A DNA stretch of 64,000 bases from CBDCWQ01 sp965223435 (lineage in GTDB: Bacteria > Myxococcota > Kuafuiibacteriia > Kuafuiibacteriales > Kuafuiibacteriaceae): contig CBDCWQ010000001.1 of the NCBI GenBank assembly GCA_965223435.1, positions 186,001-250,000 of the forward strand, written 5' to 3'. Position 1 is the stretch's first letter. Each line of letters begins with the position of its first letter. Positions 1-11,900 of the stretch are shown here, one piece after another. Under the pieces are notes generated by a model. It was not told the DNA's origin and made no database searches. It saw nothing but the letters and a program-made list of their open reading frames with translations. The translations under genes and the position numbers were made by a program.

Positions 1-1
1 G

Positions 2-2518
2 CTGGGGATCACGGGTGTGTCTGTCCATACCATCGAGTCCGTGGCGTTTCGCATCAACGGACTCGCTTGGTCCGAATCGACCCCCATAGACGGTCATTTC
101 GACTCCGGTGAGGAAGCCTTTCGCATCAAACTCCCCTCATTGGGTCCGGGCGTTTACACCCTTGAAACCAGAGCAAAAAACTCGATAGGCAACCAGGAGA
201 TCCGTTTCCCCTCGGTGGAGTTCGAAGTCGCGGAATCGTCAACTGCCCCTTCAGGCGCCGCCCCGTTTATTGACCTGGGTTGTGCCCCTTCGATGGGCAG
301 CATTTTTTCGGTGTTCAGCCTCGATGCCTCCAAGACCCGCGACCTCGAGGACCAGGTGGATGAACTCAGCTTTGATTGGCGTTTTGGCTCCGGCGCCCAA
401 ATCCTGTCCGAGGGCAGCCACGCAAAAGTCCAGTACAACAGTCCAGGGCGTAAACAGGTTGCGATTGAGGTCACCGATCGGGACGGCAACGTCGCATCGC
501 GTGATTGCACGCTCTTGGTGACCGGCCACCCCTTGCCGCCCGTGCCCTCTTTTGTTCTCACTTACGATGCTTCTTTGGACAACAGCCACAACGACTTCCC
601 TGTCAAGGTGGACGCATCCGCAACCCATGACCCCGACACCCCTTTGGAGTCGATTTCGATTCGATGGAAATGGGACCGCGCACCTTGGTCAGACTGGGCG
701 CCCTTTCTTGACGCACAAAAACAGACCCACCTCTTTTCGATGCCCGAAAAGTCTCGGGTATTCAGAGTAGAGCTACAAGCACGCGACGCCGATGGCCAGG
801 TGTCAAAGGTCGTGGCGCGAGATGCGTGGTCTGTCGCCTACGACCACGCCCCCTCCATCGACGGCTTCGACGCCTTCACCGGCCCCCGGGTGACTTTGAG
901 CAGTACCGTCTCTTTTCATGAACTCCGCACGGAGGGCTTCACGGTCAAAGGAAGATACGCCTATGCGATTTCCGATGGCCTTCAGGTTTTTGATCTTTTG
1001 GACCCCGCTCATCCGGTGGCCCTGGAGTCCGGTTACAACCCACCCGATCGCAAGTTTTCTCGCCCCCCTCGAATAGACGACCGCGTGGGCGTCGAAGTCA
1101 TCGATCGCTTTCGCCTCAACGTGCTTGATCTCAGGACCCCGAAAAAGCCGGTACTCGCCTCGACCATTCCCGTTAACCTGGCGTCCGGCATACGCGTGAA
1201 GGACAATAGGCTCTATTTTGTCGATTCCGGTCAACTGAACATGGTTGACTTGAGAAACCCCCAAAAACCCGTGGAGCTGGGCCGTCACCCCATTCCTGAG
1301 CGTCCGGTCGATGTTGTGGTCCAGGGCGAGCTCGCCTATTTCCAGTTTTCCGAGCACCTCGACGTTTTTGACGTCGGCACACCCGATTCGATCCGGCTCC
1401 TTCAGAAACACAACCTCCAAGAAGACAGCATCTCATGGGTAAGAGGTCATTTGTACGCGCTTTCTCAGGCCCACGGGCTTCGGGTGTATGCGCTCGACAA
1501 AAAAGGAGGCCTTCACGAGGTCAGTCAATACCCCCTTCATGGACGATATGCCTGGCTGCAAGGACTGAGTACAGAAGAAGATACTTTCGGCGTGGTCGTT
1601 GAAGACGATCATGGGCGTTGGCTCGAACGCATCAACGTCGAAGCCCCAAGCCGCCCCCTATATCTGGGACGCATGCCGCTGCCAGGAATCATCTGGGACC
1701 TTGCGATCCACAAAAATCACGTCTACCTTCTTGATGCCACCGGACTCCACGTTCGAGCGCTGAGCGAACAACCCACCCAAGAAATCTATGTTGGCCGTGC
1801 ACAGGTGAGGGATCCGGACTTCAAGACCACTTGGGATGGCTTTTTGGCCGTTCGCTGGGACTATGACGGAGACGGACACTGGGATACGACCTACGATGAT
1901 CCGAACGGTCAGCACACCTTTGAGCTGAGCACAAAAACGCAACCCTGGCTGGTGAAGGGCCAGGTTCGCGATCGCTTTTTGAAAACCCATACCCATACAG
2001 TGCCCATAGACCAGGTCGTTTCCCTCAGCGTTCCCGACGCCGACCACGACGGCATCCCGAGCATCTGGGAGGTCTCACACGGCCTTGATCCCCTAGACGG
2101 ACAGGACAGTTTGCGGGATCGTGACAAAAACGGCCAAAGCAACCTCATCGAGTGGCTTAAGGCGGCCCCCCGAACATCGTTCCTTTCCAATGAACCCTTT
2201 GTGTTGCGCCGAGCAGATCAAAGCCAAATACGTACCGTTCTCTACGATGCAGGCGTAGTGACCGAGGTTGAACACGATGACCTAGGCGCGCCGTTCAAAG
2301 CCAAGCGCTATTTCCCTGACGGAACCGAAGAAGCCTACAAGAAGGTCGCCATTGTACACACTTCCTCAGCCCTCAACGGCCGAACCCGAATGAAGGTCGG
2401 CCTGCGACTCCACCCCGGTGAAGTGGTGATCACCGGCTATGCGATCGCAAGCTCAAGGCCAAACGGAGACGTTCTCGCGGAGCGCTTTTTGATCATCGGA
2501 ACCCCGGACTCATTGTAG
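2..2518 (+). CDS. Large exported beta-propeller/PKD protein, 5' end outside window
   Basis: The reading frame is open back to the first base, so the GTG at 17 is probably internal and the gene starts upstream. The visible 838 residues begin with Ig/PKD-like sandwich domains (about residues 80-290; 'FDWRFGSG' and 'IRWKWDRAPW' are typical PKD strands). A run of LVIVD-type propeller repeats follows (about 300-590; 'YAYAISDGLQVFDL', 'LYFVDSGQLNMVDL', 'VYLLDATGLHVRAL'). A second PKD-like stretch contains 'RWDYDGDGHWD'. A thrombospondin-3-like calcium-binding segment ('DADHDGIPSIWE', 'DRDKNGQSNL') and a beta-rich tail close the protein. This architecture is usual for secreted or surface adhesion proteins. 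No catalytic site is recognised and the substrate is unknown. It lies just upstream of the two giant genes and may share their surface role; that link is inference. Confidence 0.8.
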   Translation: MGITGVSVHTIESVAFRINGLAWSESTPIDGHFDSGEEAFRIKLPSLGPGVYTLETRAKNSIGNQEIRFPSVEFEVAESSTAPSGAAPFIDLGCAPSMGSIFSVFSLDASKTRDLEDQVDELSFDWRFGSGAQILSEGSHAKVQYNSPGRKQVAIEVTDRDGNVASRDCTLLVTGHPLPPVPSFVLTYDASLDNSHNDFPVKVDASATHDPDTPLESISIRWKWDRAPWSDWAPFLDAQKQTHLFSMPEKSRVFRVELQARDADGQVSKVVARDAWSVAYDHAPSIDGFDAFTGPRVTLSSTVSFHELRTEGFTVKGRYAYAISDGLQVFDLLDPAHPVALESGYNPPDRKFSRPPRIDDRVGVEVIDRFRLNVLDLRTPKKPVLASTIPVNLASGIRVKDNRLYFVDSGQLNMVDLRNPQKPVELGRHPIPERPVDVVVQGELAYFQFSEHLDVFDVGTPDSIRLLQKHNLQEDSISWVRGHLYALSQAHGLRVYALDKKGGLHEVSQYPLHGRYAWLQGLSTEEDTFGVVVEDDHGRWLERINVEAPSRPLYLGRMPLPGIIWDLAIHKNHVYLLDATGLHVRALSEQPTQEIYVGRAQVRDPDFKTTWDGFLAVRWDYDGDGHWDTTYDDPNGQHTFELSTKTQPWLVKGQVRDRFLKTHTHTVPIDQVVSLSVPDADHDGIPSIWEVSHGLDPLDGQDSLRDRDKNGQSNLIEWLKAAPRTSFLSNEPFVLRRADQSQIRTVLYDAGVVTEVEHDDLGAPFKAKRYFPDGTEEAYKKVAIVHTSSALNGRTRMKVGLRLHPGEVVITGYAIASSRPNGDVLAERFLIIGTPDSL

Positions 2519-2950
2519 TCCGTCGCTCACATCAATCGCATCCGCGCCTGTTATCCACGGGCGCGGCTTCGGTCACTGCCCATTCGGCCTTGCAGGGCTC
2601 ACACCAACCAAGGGTTCCCTTCAGATGCAGTACAAGTGAACCGTGCCACGGAATCCCCGAACATTCATGTTCCGCAACCCTTATTTCACATCAAACCCAC
2701 CTCCAAACCAGAAGAATTTGTGTAGAAAAAGGACTGTCGCGTCTTCAGGGTCGCGACCGAGCAAAAGGTGATACCCATTCTGTCAAATCGATTGACTACA
2801 TGGTTACCCCGTGCTCTTGTGTCTGCGCTCGGCGTGACGTTCGGGGCGTTATCGCGCCCATCTTCGGGGGGGACGAGGCCGGGTAGGCCGAGCGCCAGAC
2901 AAAAAGGAAGCGTCTGGACACATGGTCGGCCACGAGAAGGAAGCAAATTC
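2519..2950. other. Intergenic region upstream of first giant gene
   Basis: This 432-base gap has no convincing gene. A short inverted repeat (CCGCGCC at 2542-2548 with GGCGCGG at 2560-2566) lies 24 bases after the preceding stop. It could be a terminator stem, but no T-run follows. The reading frame of the next gene is open back to 2768, yet residues encoded there do not look like a signal peptide. I therefore treat 2768-2950 as leader. Confidence 0.4.
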
Positions 2951-5900
2951 ATGAACGGATTTCGAGGAAGGTTCTTGCGAGCCTCCACCCCAAGAAAACG
3001 CATGACCCGTGTTTTTCGCACGCTGGTTACCGTTTCGTGCTTCACGCTTGGGTCGCAACCGTATTGGGTACAGGCTGAAGGGTCCGCGCCCGGAACCGGG
3101 ACAAGCAACCTCCCGGAAGCGGAGTTGGGATCGTACACATTCGAACCGGGATGGACGCTGGCGTCGTTTCCCTCCTCTGGAAAAACCGCAGTTCATCCGC
3201 AGCTTCAGTCTCATGGGCTCACGTTGTGGACTGCAACCTCCACCGGAGCCGACAAGATCATCTTGGACCCGAAAGACCCCGTTGAATCCAACGTGGTCTA
3301 CTGGGTTCACGCCGACCGACACATCGGGCTGACCCTCAAGACCGATGGCACAGAAGCCGTCGATGGCGAAGCCCCAAGCCCCCGCCCCCCAGAGACGCCG
3401 GGATGGCATCTCGTCAGTGTCGAAGTCCCGCGGCCATACGGAGATCCAAACATCATAAAGATGCTCCGCTGGGATGCACAGCACCAAGCATATCGCCGGG
3501 TCCGTCTCGGCCAAATGCTGACCCCCGGCCAGGGCTACCGTGCGCTGTTCGGCCAGGCCGCGCGTCCGTTTGCTGAATCCTGCCTTCCAGCCACATGGAA
3601 CTTCCTTGATGCCGCGCGCATGGTAGAGCGCTGCCCCTTTTCTTTTGACCCCAGCGAGATACTTCCTCCGGCCACTGCCGTTTCTTCAAACCTTTCTTCA
3701 AACATGGGCGCACAACCGGGCGCTCGTCTTATTCTACAGGGGACAGGCACCGAGCCAACCGCGAGCCCCGAACAGCTGGCGTCCGCCAACACCCATTTCG
3801 TGATTCAAGTCGACCCCAATGGCGTCTGGCAAATTCATGGAGAGCCCCAAAAGATTGAGGCCTGGATCACAGCGAAAGACAACGGGCAGTTTCCGGACAA
3901 GATCCATGTCGCGGTCGCTGGGACCTACGTTCCGGTTCAGGCGAGCCACTACGAAAATACGGCGTTCGGCTATGCGCCAAACGCTCCCGAAAACGACAAA
4001 CAACCCCCCTCTGAAGCCGTGATCCGCCTTGCCGAACTGGTGCACTACTTGACAGACGAACTGGGTCTGGTCTCCAGCATTGAAAATGCGTCGAATCAAC
4101 CCCTCCCACCCCATCTCGTAGACGCACTCGGCGTGCGTTTCCTGAATGCATCGCCAAGCAACGGGACGGACCACGAAAGCGAAGAACTTTCGCCCACAAG
4201 CAACCCAGCACCAACCTTGGTGGTTCTTTTTCCACCAGAACAGACGCACCACACCAACGCCCGAAGTCTCGTGTTCAGCGGGCAGGCCTTTGATGAGGAT
4301 TTGCAGGCTGTGTACATCAATGGGGTCCCGGTCCACACGTCGACCCGAGCTTTTTCGCATCTCGCTTTTCTCGACCCGGGAAAGAACAGCTTTGAAGTGC
4401 TTGCCGTCGACAGCCGAGACCAAAGTCGACGCCTATGGCGGGAGGTCAACGTCGATACCACGCACCCCCAAATCGAAGCATCCGTGCACTCAGAATCAGA
4501 GATCCTAAGGTTCCAAGCCAAGGTCATCGACGCCCACCTGGCGGACTGGACACTCAACGGTGAGGCCCTACCCCGTTCTGGACAGTTTGTTCACAAAGTG
4601 CATTCTCACGACCTTCCCCTCGGGGCGTCGGTTTTTGCCTTCAGGGCAACCGATCTTGCCCAAAACAGCACCGAACATCGGATCACGGTCCGGAAAAGCA
4701 CCGATGGTGTTTCAGTGCATGCCGAAGCACTAAAAGCGACGGCCGAGGCGGCGACCGAGGCCCCTGCTTCGGTGCGCCCGCCGGCGCTCATCCTTGTCCA
4801 GCCCGAACAAGATACACACCACGTCCGTGAGCCCCGGTTTGTGCTCAAAGGCGAAGCCATCACCCCAGCCTTCGCCGGCGTCACCATCAACGGCGTATTG
4901 ACATCCACCGTTTCCGGCGCCTTCGAAACCGAGCTCCGCCTGGGCGAAACCCAAACCCCGACCCATATCGTGGTCCACGACCAGTATGGACGCCGAGATC
5001 AGCGCACGCTCGAGCTCGTCTACGACGCCATGCCGCCCAAGCTCCACACCGTGGGCGGCCAAGAGCAAACGGTCTACCTCGCCGACCACGTCATCACCGG
5101 AACGGTCGAAGAACCGCATTTGGCCAAACTGGGGATCAAGACCTCTCAAGAAGCCCAGACGGTGCCGCTCGAACTTCTAGACGGCCGTTTCCAACATGCG
5201 GTGTTTCTCGAAGAAGGAGAGAATCTCTTCGAACTGTACGCGGAGGACCACGCAGGGAACACCACCACCGAGAGGATTGTCGTCCGCTATGAAACCATCC
5301 TATCGTCTCCAAGAACGCCCCTTCCCCCCGCACAGGTTTTCGCGGCGGCCCAAGAACAAAGTGTCATCCTCCGGTGGCGGGCGCCTCGTCTCTTTGAGGA
5401 CGGCACCCCGATTCCACCGGGCGTGCCCCTCAGCTACCGCGTGTACCGCGAGGCAAACCGCATCGCCGAGCTCGACATCGACCAAATGGAGGATACCGGC
5501 CTCGAGCGGGACCGAACGTACACCTATTACGTCACCACCGTGCTCCCCGTAGCCGACGGTCTGCCCCTCGAGTCTGAGCCTTCTGAACTCTTGACCATCG
5601 AGCTGGCGACACCAGCGCCAATCGCCGACCCGGGACATTTTGAAACGCCAAGCTTCGCAACCCCCGAAGGGGTATCGGCGGTCATCCCGAAAGTTGCGCT
5701 TTCAAGCCATCAAGGCCAAACGCTGGCACACCTCGTATACGTCGCCCAAAGCGATTTGGGCGAAGAACTTCGTGTCGTTCGGAGCGAAAAAGCGGGCCAG
5801 GCTGGTAGCTTTTCTTCACCGACGGTTCTCTTCAGCCTTGAGCCAGGGTGGATCGTGACCGATGCCGCGGTCGCGAGCCAGGATGCGGGCGTCGTGGTCG

Positions 5901-8900
5901 CCTGGATCAGCGAAGCGGAAAAGAACGACGCGCAAGGCGACGAGGGAGAGTCGTCATCCCGCGTGCATGTTTGGGAAAGCTATGATGGAGGCAAAAGTTT
6001 TTCTGGTGCCCCCACGCTGGTACGCCAAAGCAAAAAATGGAAACGAGGAATCGATGTAGGCTACGACCGGTCCCAGAACGTTCACCTCGTATGGGGCGAA
6101 GCCCACAAGGCCCTCTACCTCAAAAACTTCGAGGGGGAGCCCGTCAATGTTTTCGACGAAACCAAACGAGACGAAAACTTGCTATCGATGAACTATCACC
6201 GGACCTACCACACCCAAAAGCAATGTGGGTCCTGCACGTGCACCACCGAAGAGCACGAAGTCTATCCGTTTGCCCTCGAAGAAAATCCGGATACCCACGA
6301 ACCCTTTGGTGCCCATTTCTATCGAACCGAAGAGGCGTACGTGTATAGCCCCGCGCTCCACATCGACGACAACCGCATCAGCATTGTGGTCCGCCAAGAT
6401 CGCATGTGGGACAACCGACCGGTTCGGAACCCGGACTGGCTTGGTGAGCACGGACCGAAAACGCCGCCTGAGAGACAGACGGCGAATGACCCATCGTGTC
6501 CCCTCGAGGGCCAGACCCGATGGCAGATGGGCTTCAGAAAAACCTGGAAGACCCACGCCGGCGAGCCCAACCCCGCGCGTCCTCTCGATGAGCCTGCAGT
6601 GGACACCGAGGAGGCCCAATGGGCCCATTACGAAAAAACCGGTGTTCTCCATGCGTACGACGACAGCGCCTGGCACCCCAAAGACTGGTATCAGTACTTG
6701 TACGAAGGGTCATGGCACGATGATGACCTTATCAAGGTGGCCCAAAGGCCCATCGAGGAAGGTTCGTGGGCCGAAGCCGGTTGGACAGAGAACACCTGGC
6801 AAGATGACACCCACCAAAGCTGGCGAATCTCGATCTTGTCCCGCATCGACGAAAAAGCCCGCGACGGGAAGCCATCGCACCCGACACTCTTTTCGGATGG
6901 GGTCGGACGACTGTTTGCCGCCTACGAAAACGGGACCTCCGAGGACCCCAATGCCCCCGGGAACAACGCCCTTTACATCCAGTCTTCGGATGACGGTGGA
7001 GTGCAATGGTCAGAGCCCCAAGCGGTGGGCGTGGGTTACATGCCCAAGCTCGGCATCACCGACAGCGATGATCGCGCGCTGATCTACTACTCGGCGGAGC
7101 AAAAAGGGGGAGGCGCCATCCGCGTTCTTCGACGAACGGATCCCCAAGCGGAGTACGATTCTGAGGCCGTGAACCACCGTACGCCCCTCGAGATTCACTG
7201 GAAAAGCCATGGGCGAAGCGCGGGCCGACTCATCGGCGCTCCGGCCCTGGCCACCCATGGTGACCTCCATCTGGCCGCCTGGGTAGATGCCCCCGCCTCC
7301 TCCCAAGAAAGCAAGCGGATCGTCGTCGCCCGAGCCTCACCGCTGGTGGACGTCCATGCCTACCATGTGAGCCACCGGGCAAAGCTTGTATCCGGCAAGA
7401 GTGCCGCGTATTCGGTCACGGCGGTCAACAAATACCACATGTCCGTGGACACCGATCAAACGGTGGAGCTTTCCCGAACCAATCATTCGGATGCAACCGA
7501 AACGACGTCAAGTTCACAGAGGGCCCAAGCAGAGCATGCCTCCGCCCCCGCGGACTCCCTTGCCTCCAAGCCCGTCGCAGCAGCCGCTTTGGTGACAGGC
7601 TCTGTGGACACGTTCACGGTCTCACTGAAGTCCGGTCAGGGCACTTTTTGGGCTTCATGGGAGGGCACCGAAGTCAACCTCAGCGCCCAATCTGCCGTCG
7701 CTCCCGATGCCGCGCCCAAGCAGTTCCACCTTCTTCCCGGAGACGTCCGCGGGAACTACGAGCGGGCGATCACCGCCCGAGACCGCATGCTGGTGACCGG
7801 CCATCCCGGCGCTCTCGGGATCCCTCATGTCTACCAGGTCGAATACGAACCGGACCAAGACAACCCTGAGGCCATCGCCGCCAGCGACCGGCTCCGTTCG
7901 CCCGAACTGTGGGAGGACCCCGCCCTCAAGGACGCCAAGCACCTCGCCGGATTCAAACGGGTATGGGTCTACACGCAGGGCATTGCCTTGGCGCAATTTT
8001 CCCGCTCGCTGGGGAAAGAGAATCAGCGTCGCGCCCAGGGACTGGCGGCATTTCTGTGTGACCACGCCAAAACAGGCACAACGAAAAACGGCGAAACGGT
8101 CATCAAGGGCTGGCCCTTTTCGTGGAACACCGACGGCGACGGTTGGGAGGATGCCCGCCTCGTCACTGGGGCCAACGCCTGGACGATCCACGGTCTGGGC
8201 GCGTTTTTGGTGTCCGACGCATTCTACGCTCTCTCCTCGGATGACCAGCAAGACCAGTTTCGCCTATGTTACAAGCAATCCCTTCGGGGGCTCGCCGAAC
8301 ACCGGCAAAACATCGTAGGGCCCGAAGGTCAGCCCCTTGCGCTGATGAGCGCGGGTTGGACAACGCTTGGACTCAAGCGTGCGGGTCAGCCCTCGGATCT
8401 TCGAAGCGAAAGCGGCGTGCCCTTGGCCGCTTCCGAGCAGGAACGGTGGGCTTACTACTCGGTTCTGGACGCCATCGGATACAACGAACTCGACCCAGAG
8501 AATCCGCCAAGCATCGTTCGCTGGGAAGAAGACACCGCTGGGGGCCGAACGCCGCTCACCAACAAAGTCATCGAGGATCCGGCTGAATTTCGCGCGCTCA
8601 AGGCGAAGGCGCGTGCCGAAACCATCGTGACGGAGCACAACCTCGACACCCTCGCCGTGCTCAACCATGCCATCGAGCACGCTGAAGAGATCGGGCTCGA
8701 CAACAAAACCGAGCTCGAGTCGTGGCGAAACACGCTTCGAGAAGGCGTATTTGAGCTTCTATGGGATGACCAGGGCTGGCGTGCTGATTTAGAAAAGACG
8801 CTCGCGGTTCACACCCTGGGTAAAGAAAAAGTGGCCCGCATCGAGGACGCGCTCAAAAACGATTCTTTGGGGCGAATGATCACCGGAGGGACCCTCTCAA

Positions 8901-11900
8901 CCGATGAGAATTCTTCTTTTCACGGAAGCATCCACGCAGCCATCGACAACTGCAGTTGGCTGTCGCTTTCGGTAGACTACAAGACACTCCCAGACACGTT
9001 AGAAGATCGGCTGGCAAGGTGCCTCGAGTACACCTATCTTCAATTTGCGAAGAAGCTCAGCTTCGAGTCGAAACAGTACTACGGAACCCACTACTTCCAA
9101 AACGCCTTTCGAGACCCCTATATCGAACCAAGCGAACTTCAGGAGGCCTCTTTCCATCTGGAGGCCACCACCGGCCTCATTCTCGGACTCCTCTATTTTG
9201 CCGACGCCCGGCCGGACCACCCGCAGGCGGAGCAGTTTAGGGACGAAGCACTCAGGCTTTGGGCCGGCGTTCAAGCCTTCGTTCGTGACCACGGCTTTCC
9301 CTATTCTAGCCAACGCATCCAAGACCTTTCGACCCTGCTTTCGTCGAGCACCGCACTCATTTGGTTTATCGACGTACGGGACTACCTCCAAGCCCAAGAC
9401 AGTTCGGCAGACCGGCCCCTGCTCGCGTACGCGCGAGACATAGACCCCGGCCATCTTGAGACGTCGCTCTTGGAGATGCTGAACGAGGTGACGGACTCTC
9501 GCGCTTTGATTTCGGATGAAGATGCTTCCGTCGAGGGTGACCTCTTCGGCCACCTGATCGTCTCCGGAACCACCGACGGATCTCGGTTCACCTTGGTTCA
9601 GGACCAGGCGCTCGGCATCATCGCCGCCGTCAACCACAACGACAAGAAGAGGGCGATTGCATGGGCACGGGGCCTTCTGTCTCTTACGAAAGACCATGGG
9701 GAGGCGTCGGCGGGGCGAGCGATGACCCTTCCTTTTGCCGTCACCACCTTGGGCCGAGCGCCCGTGGTGGAAGATCACATCACCTTGCCCCAGGTCACAG
9801 CCGTGTACGCGATGGCATGGCTCCTCACCCATGTGCCCGAGCTCGAGGCCGGCCTTCGGTCTGAGCTCCAAGAAGCGATCCGGGGTCTGATTGGCTTCCT
9901 TGATACCTTCAGCTACTGGGGCGCCCGTACGGACGGCGTCGCGCTGTACACCGATTCGCCGATGGGGGGTGCCCACCCACCCATCGCGTGGACCGAAGAC
10001 AACGTGATCGCCTACTTTGCGCTGCGCGAGGCCCAAAAGGCGTTCGCACAAGCCGAAGACCCGAGCCTAAGCGATGCGCTCGAAGCGCGGGCTGAGGCAC
10101 TGAAACACGCCATCGCTTCCGTCCTGTGGAACGAAGACTCTGCCACTCCCCTTATCGGTTATCCGAAAGCGGCGTCCGAGAGCGCGCTGAAATCGACCGG
10201 TGTCGGCGGCAGTGCAATGGCGCTCTACGCCGCGTTTTCGGCCTCCATCGGAGACCGTACCCAAGCCGAAGCCTCGCTCACGTTGGCTCGGGCCTACCAC
10301 GCCGCAACGAAGGACCTCGCCACACCCGATGCCGGGGCAGGCCCCAAGGCCGGCGCCGATACGCGTGCCTTTGTGAACGCGCATCGGGGTGGATGGTCGA
10401 CCTTGGGGGTTGAAACGTTGTGGGCGCACCGCACGACCGCGCGCTTTGATGCCCGTCGCACCGATATCGCGGCCCTCGAACTCAACGATCTGCTGGACGC
10501 ACCGTTGACCCCCTCGGCACGTCTCGGTGCCCTCATCGCGGGACACATGGACGGAGCCTTTGGCCACTTTGAATACGATGAGACCATCGACAAGGGCCAA
10601 CTGGCGGCGGTCGCCACCGAACTCGTTCGGATCTACGCGGAGACCGTCGGCGCCCTATTGGCGCAAGATCCGCACCCCCATGTCTTCGATCATCTGTTCA
10701 CCCAGCTGGTCCATATCCGTTTTGTCGAGCAGGGTGTGGAGCAAGGCCAAACGCCCCAAGCCTGGATTGAGGCCAAAGGGCCCAACCTCGGACGTTTGCC
10801 AAGGCAAGTCGCGGCCGAACTCCTGAACCCGTGCGGCCTAAACCCTCAAAAAAGGGCCGCTCTTGAACGTTATGTGGGCATCGGCTGCGAAGTCTTGTCA
10901 CGAGCCTTCGAAGACCGCGTTCTTCGCCGAGGTGTCCGCCCTGACGCCCTGGAAGGTTTCGAATCGATGGGCGTGGTCTTAAGCGCAGCCGATCAAAAGG
11001 CACTCTGGGATACCCTTTTGGCGCGTCTTGGCCACACCGCGGTCGCAGTGGTCGGCCTCAAAACGCAAGAAGCCCCGGTCGGCGTGGCCCAGGGCACCTG
11101 GGACTTCTTAGAGAGCACCGCGCCTTTGACGCTCCCAAGCAACGCGACCCAAACCGAAATCCAATCCGAGGTCCGCGCCCGCATCAAAGACGCCATCTGG
11201 ACCGGCGTTCGAAACGCAGTGCTCGACGAACACGTGCTGACGTTCGCCTGGAGTACGTTTGACCCCATCGCCGTTTTCCACACCGAGTCACCCTCTTACT
11301 TCAGTCGACTTTCCCTCGAGCTTCGCGTGCTTCAAGACTTCGATACCCCGGTGGAATACCGCGCACAAGGAATCGTAAGCGCCCCCGGTCCGGTGACGCC
11401 AGACCGAGAACGCATCCTCGGCCGGCGCGCACTCCGCCGTTTTGTCAATACCTATGCCGAGGGTGAGCTCGCGCGCTTTTCGAGCGAGACCGGTTTGTCG
11501 GCCGACCTTGTGCATCAGGTGCTGAAGAACGGCCAAATGTCCGAAACATTCCTTTCGGCGATCATTGAGCCCTACGCTGCCGGCAATGCCGAGGCGCTTC
11601 TGGCCCTCCTCCCAGACCCCACCCCAGCCCAAAAGGCGCCGACCTTTTCCGTTCCCCCGACTGCAGCCGGGTTCCTGTACACCCTCACCGCGGGCGGTGC
11701 CCTCACAAACCCCGGGTGGTATCAAGTTTTCCAAGAGTTGGCCCGACACCTAGGCCCCGCCCTCGTCCCCGCACTTGTTCCTGATGCCGACAACCAAGGC
11801 ACGCCCAACAACGGGGTGAACGGCCCGATTGACCCGTTTGGCCACGATCCCTGCGGCGTCCAATCCCTGGGCGGGCTTCAAGGAGACGATGGTTACACCA

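Noticed and set aside
8999..10051. 350-codon minus-strand frame inside giant paralog A
   Set aside because: High-GC shadow frame; paralog B confirms the plus-strand protein at this position.
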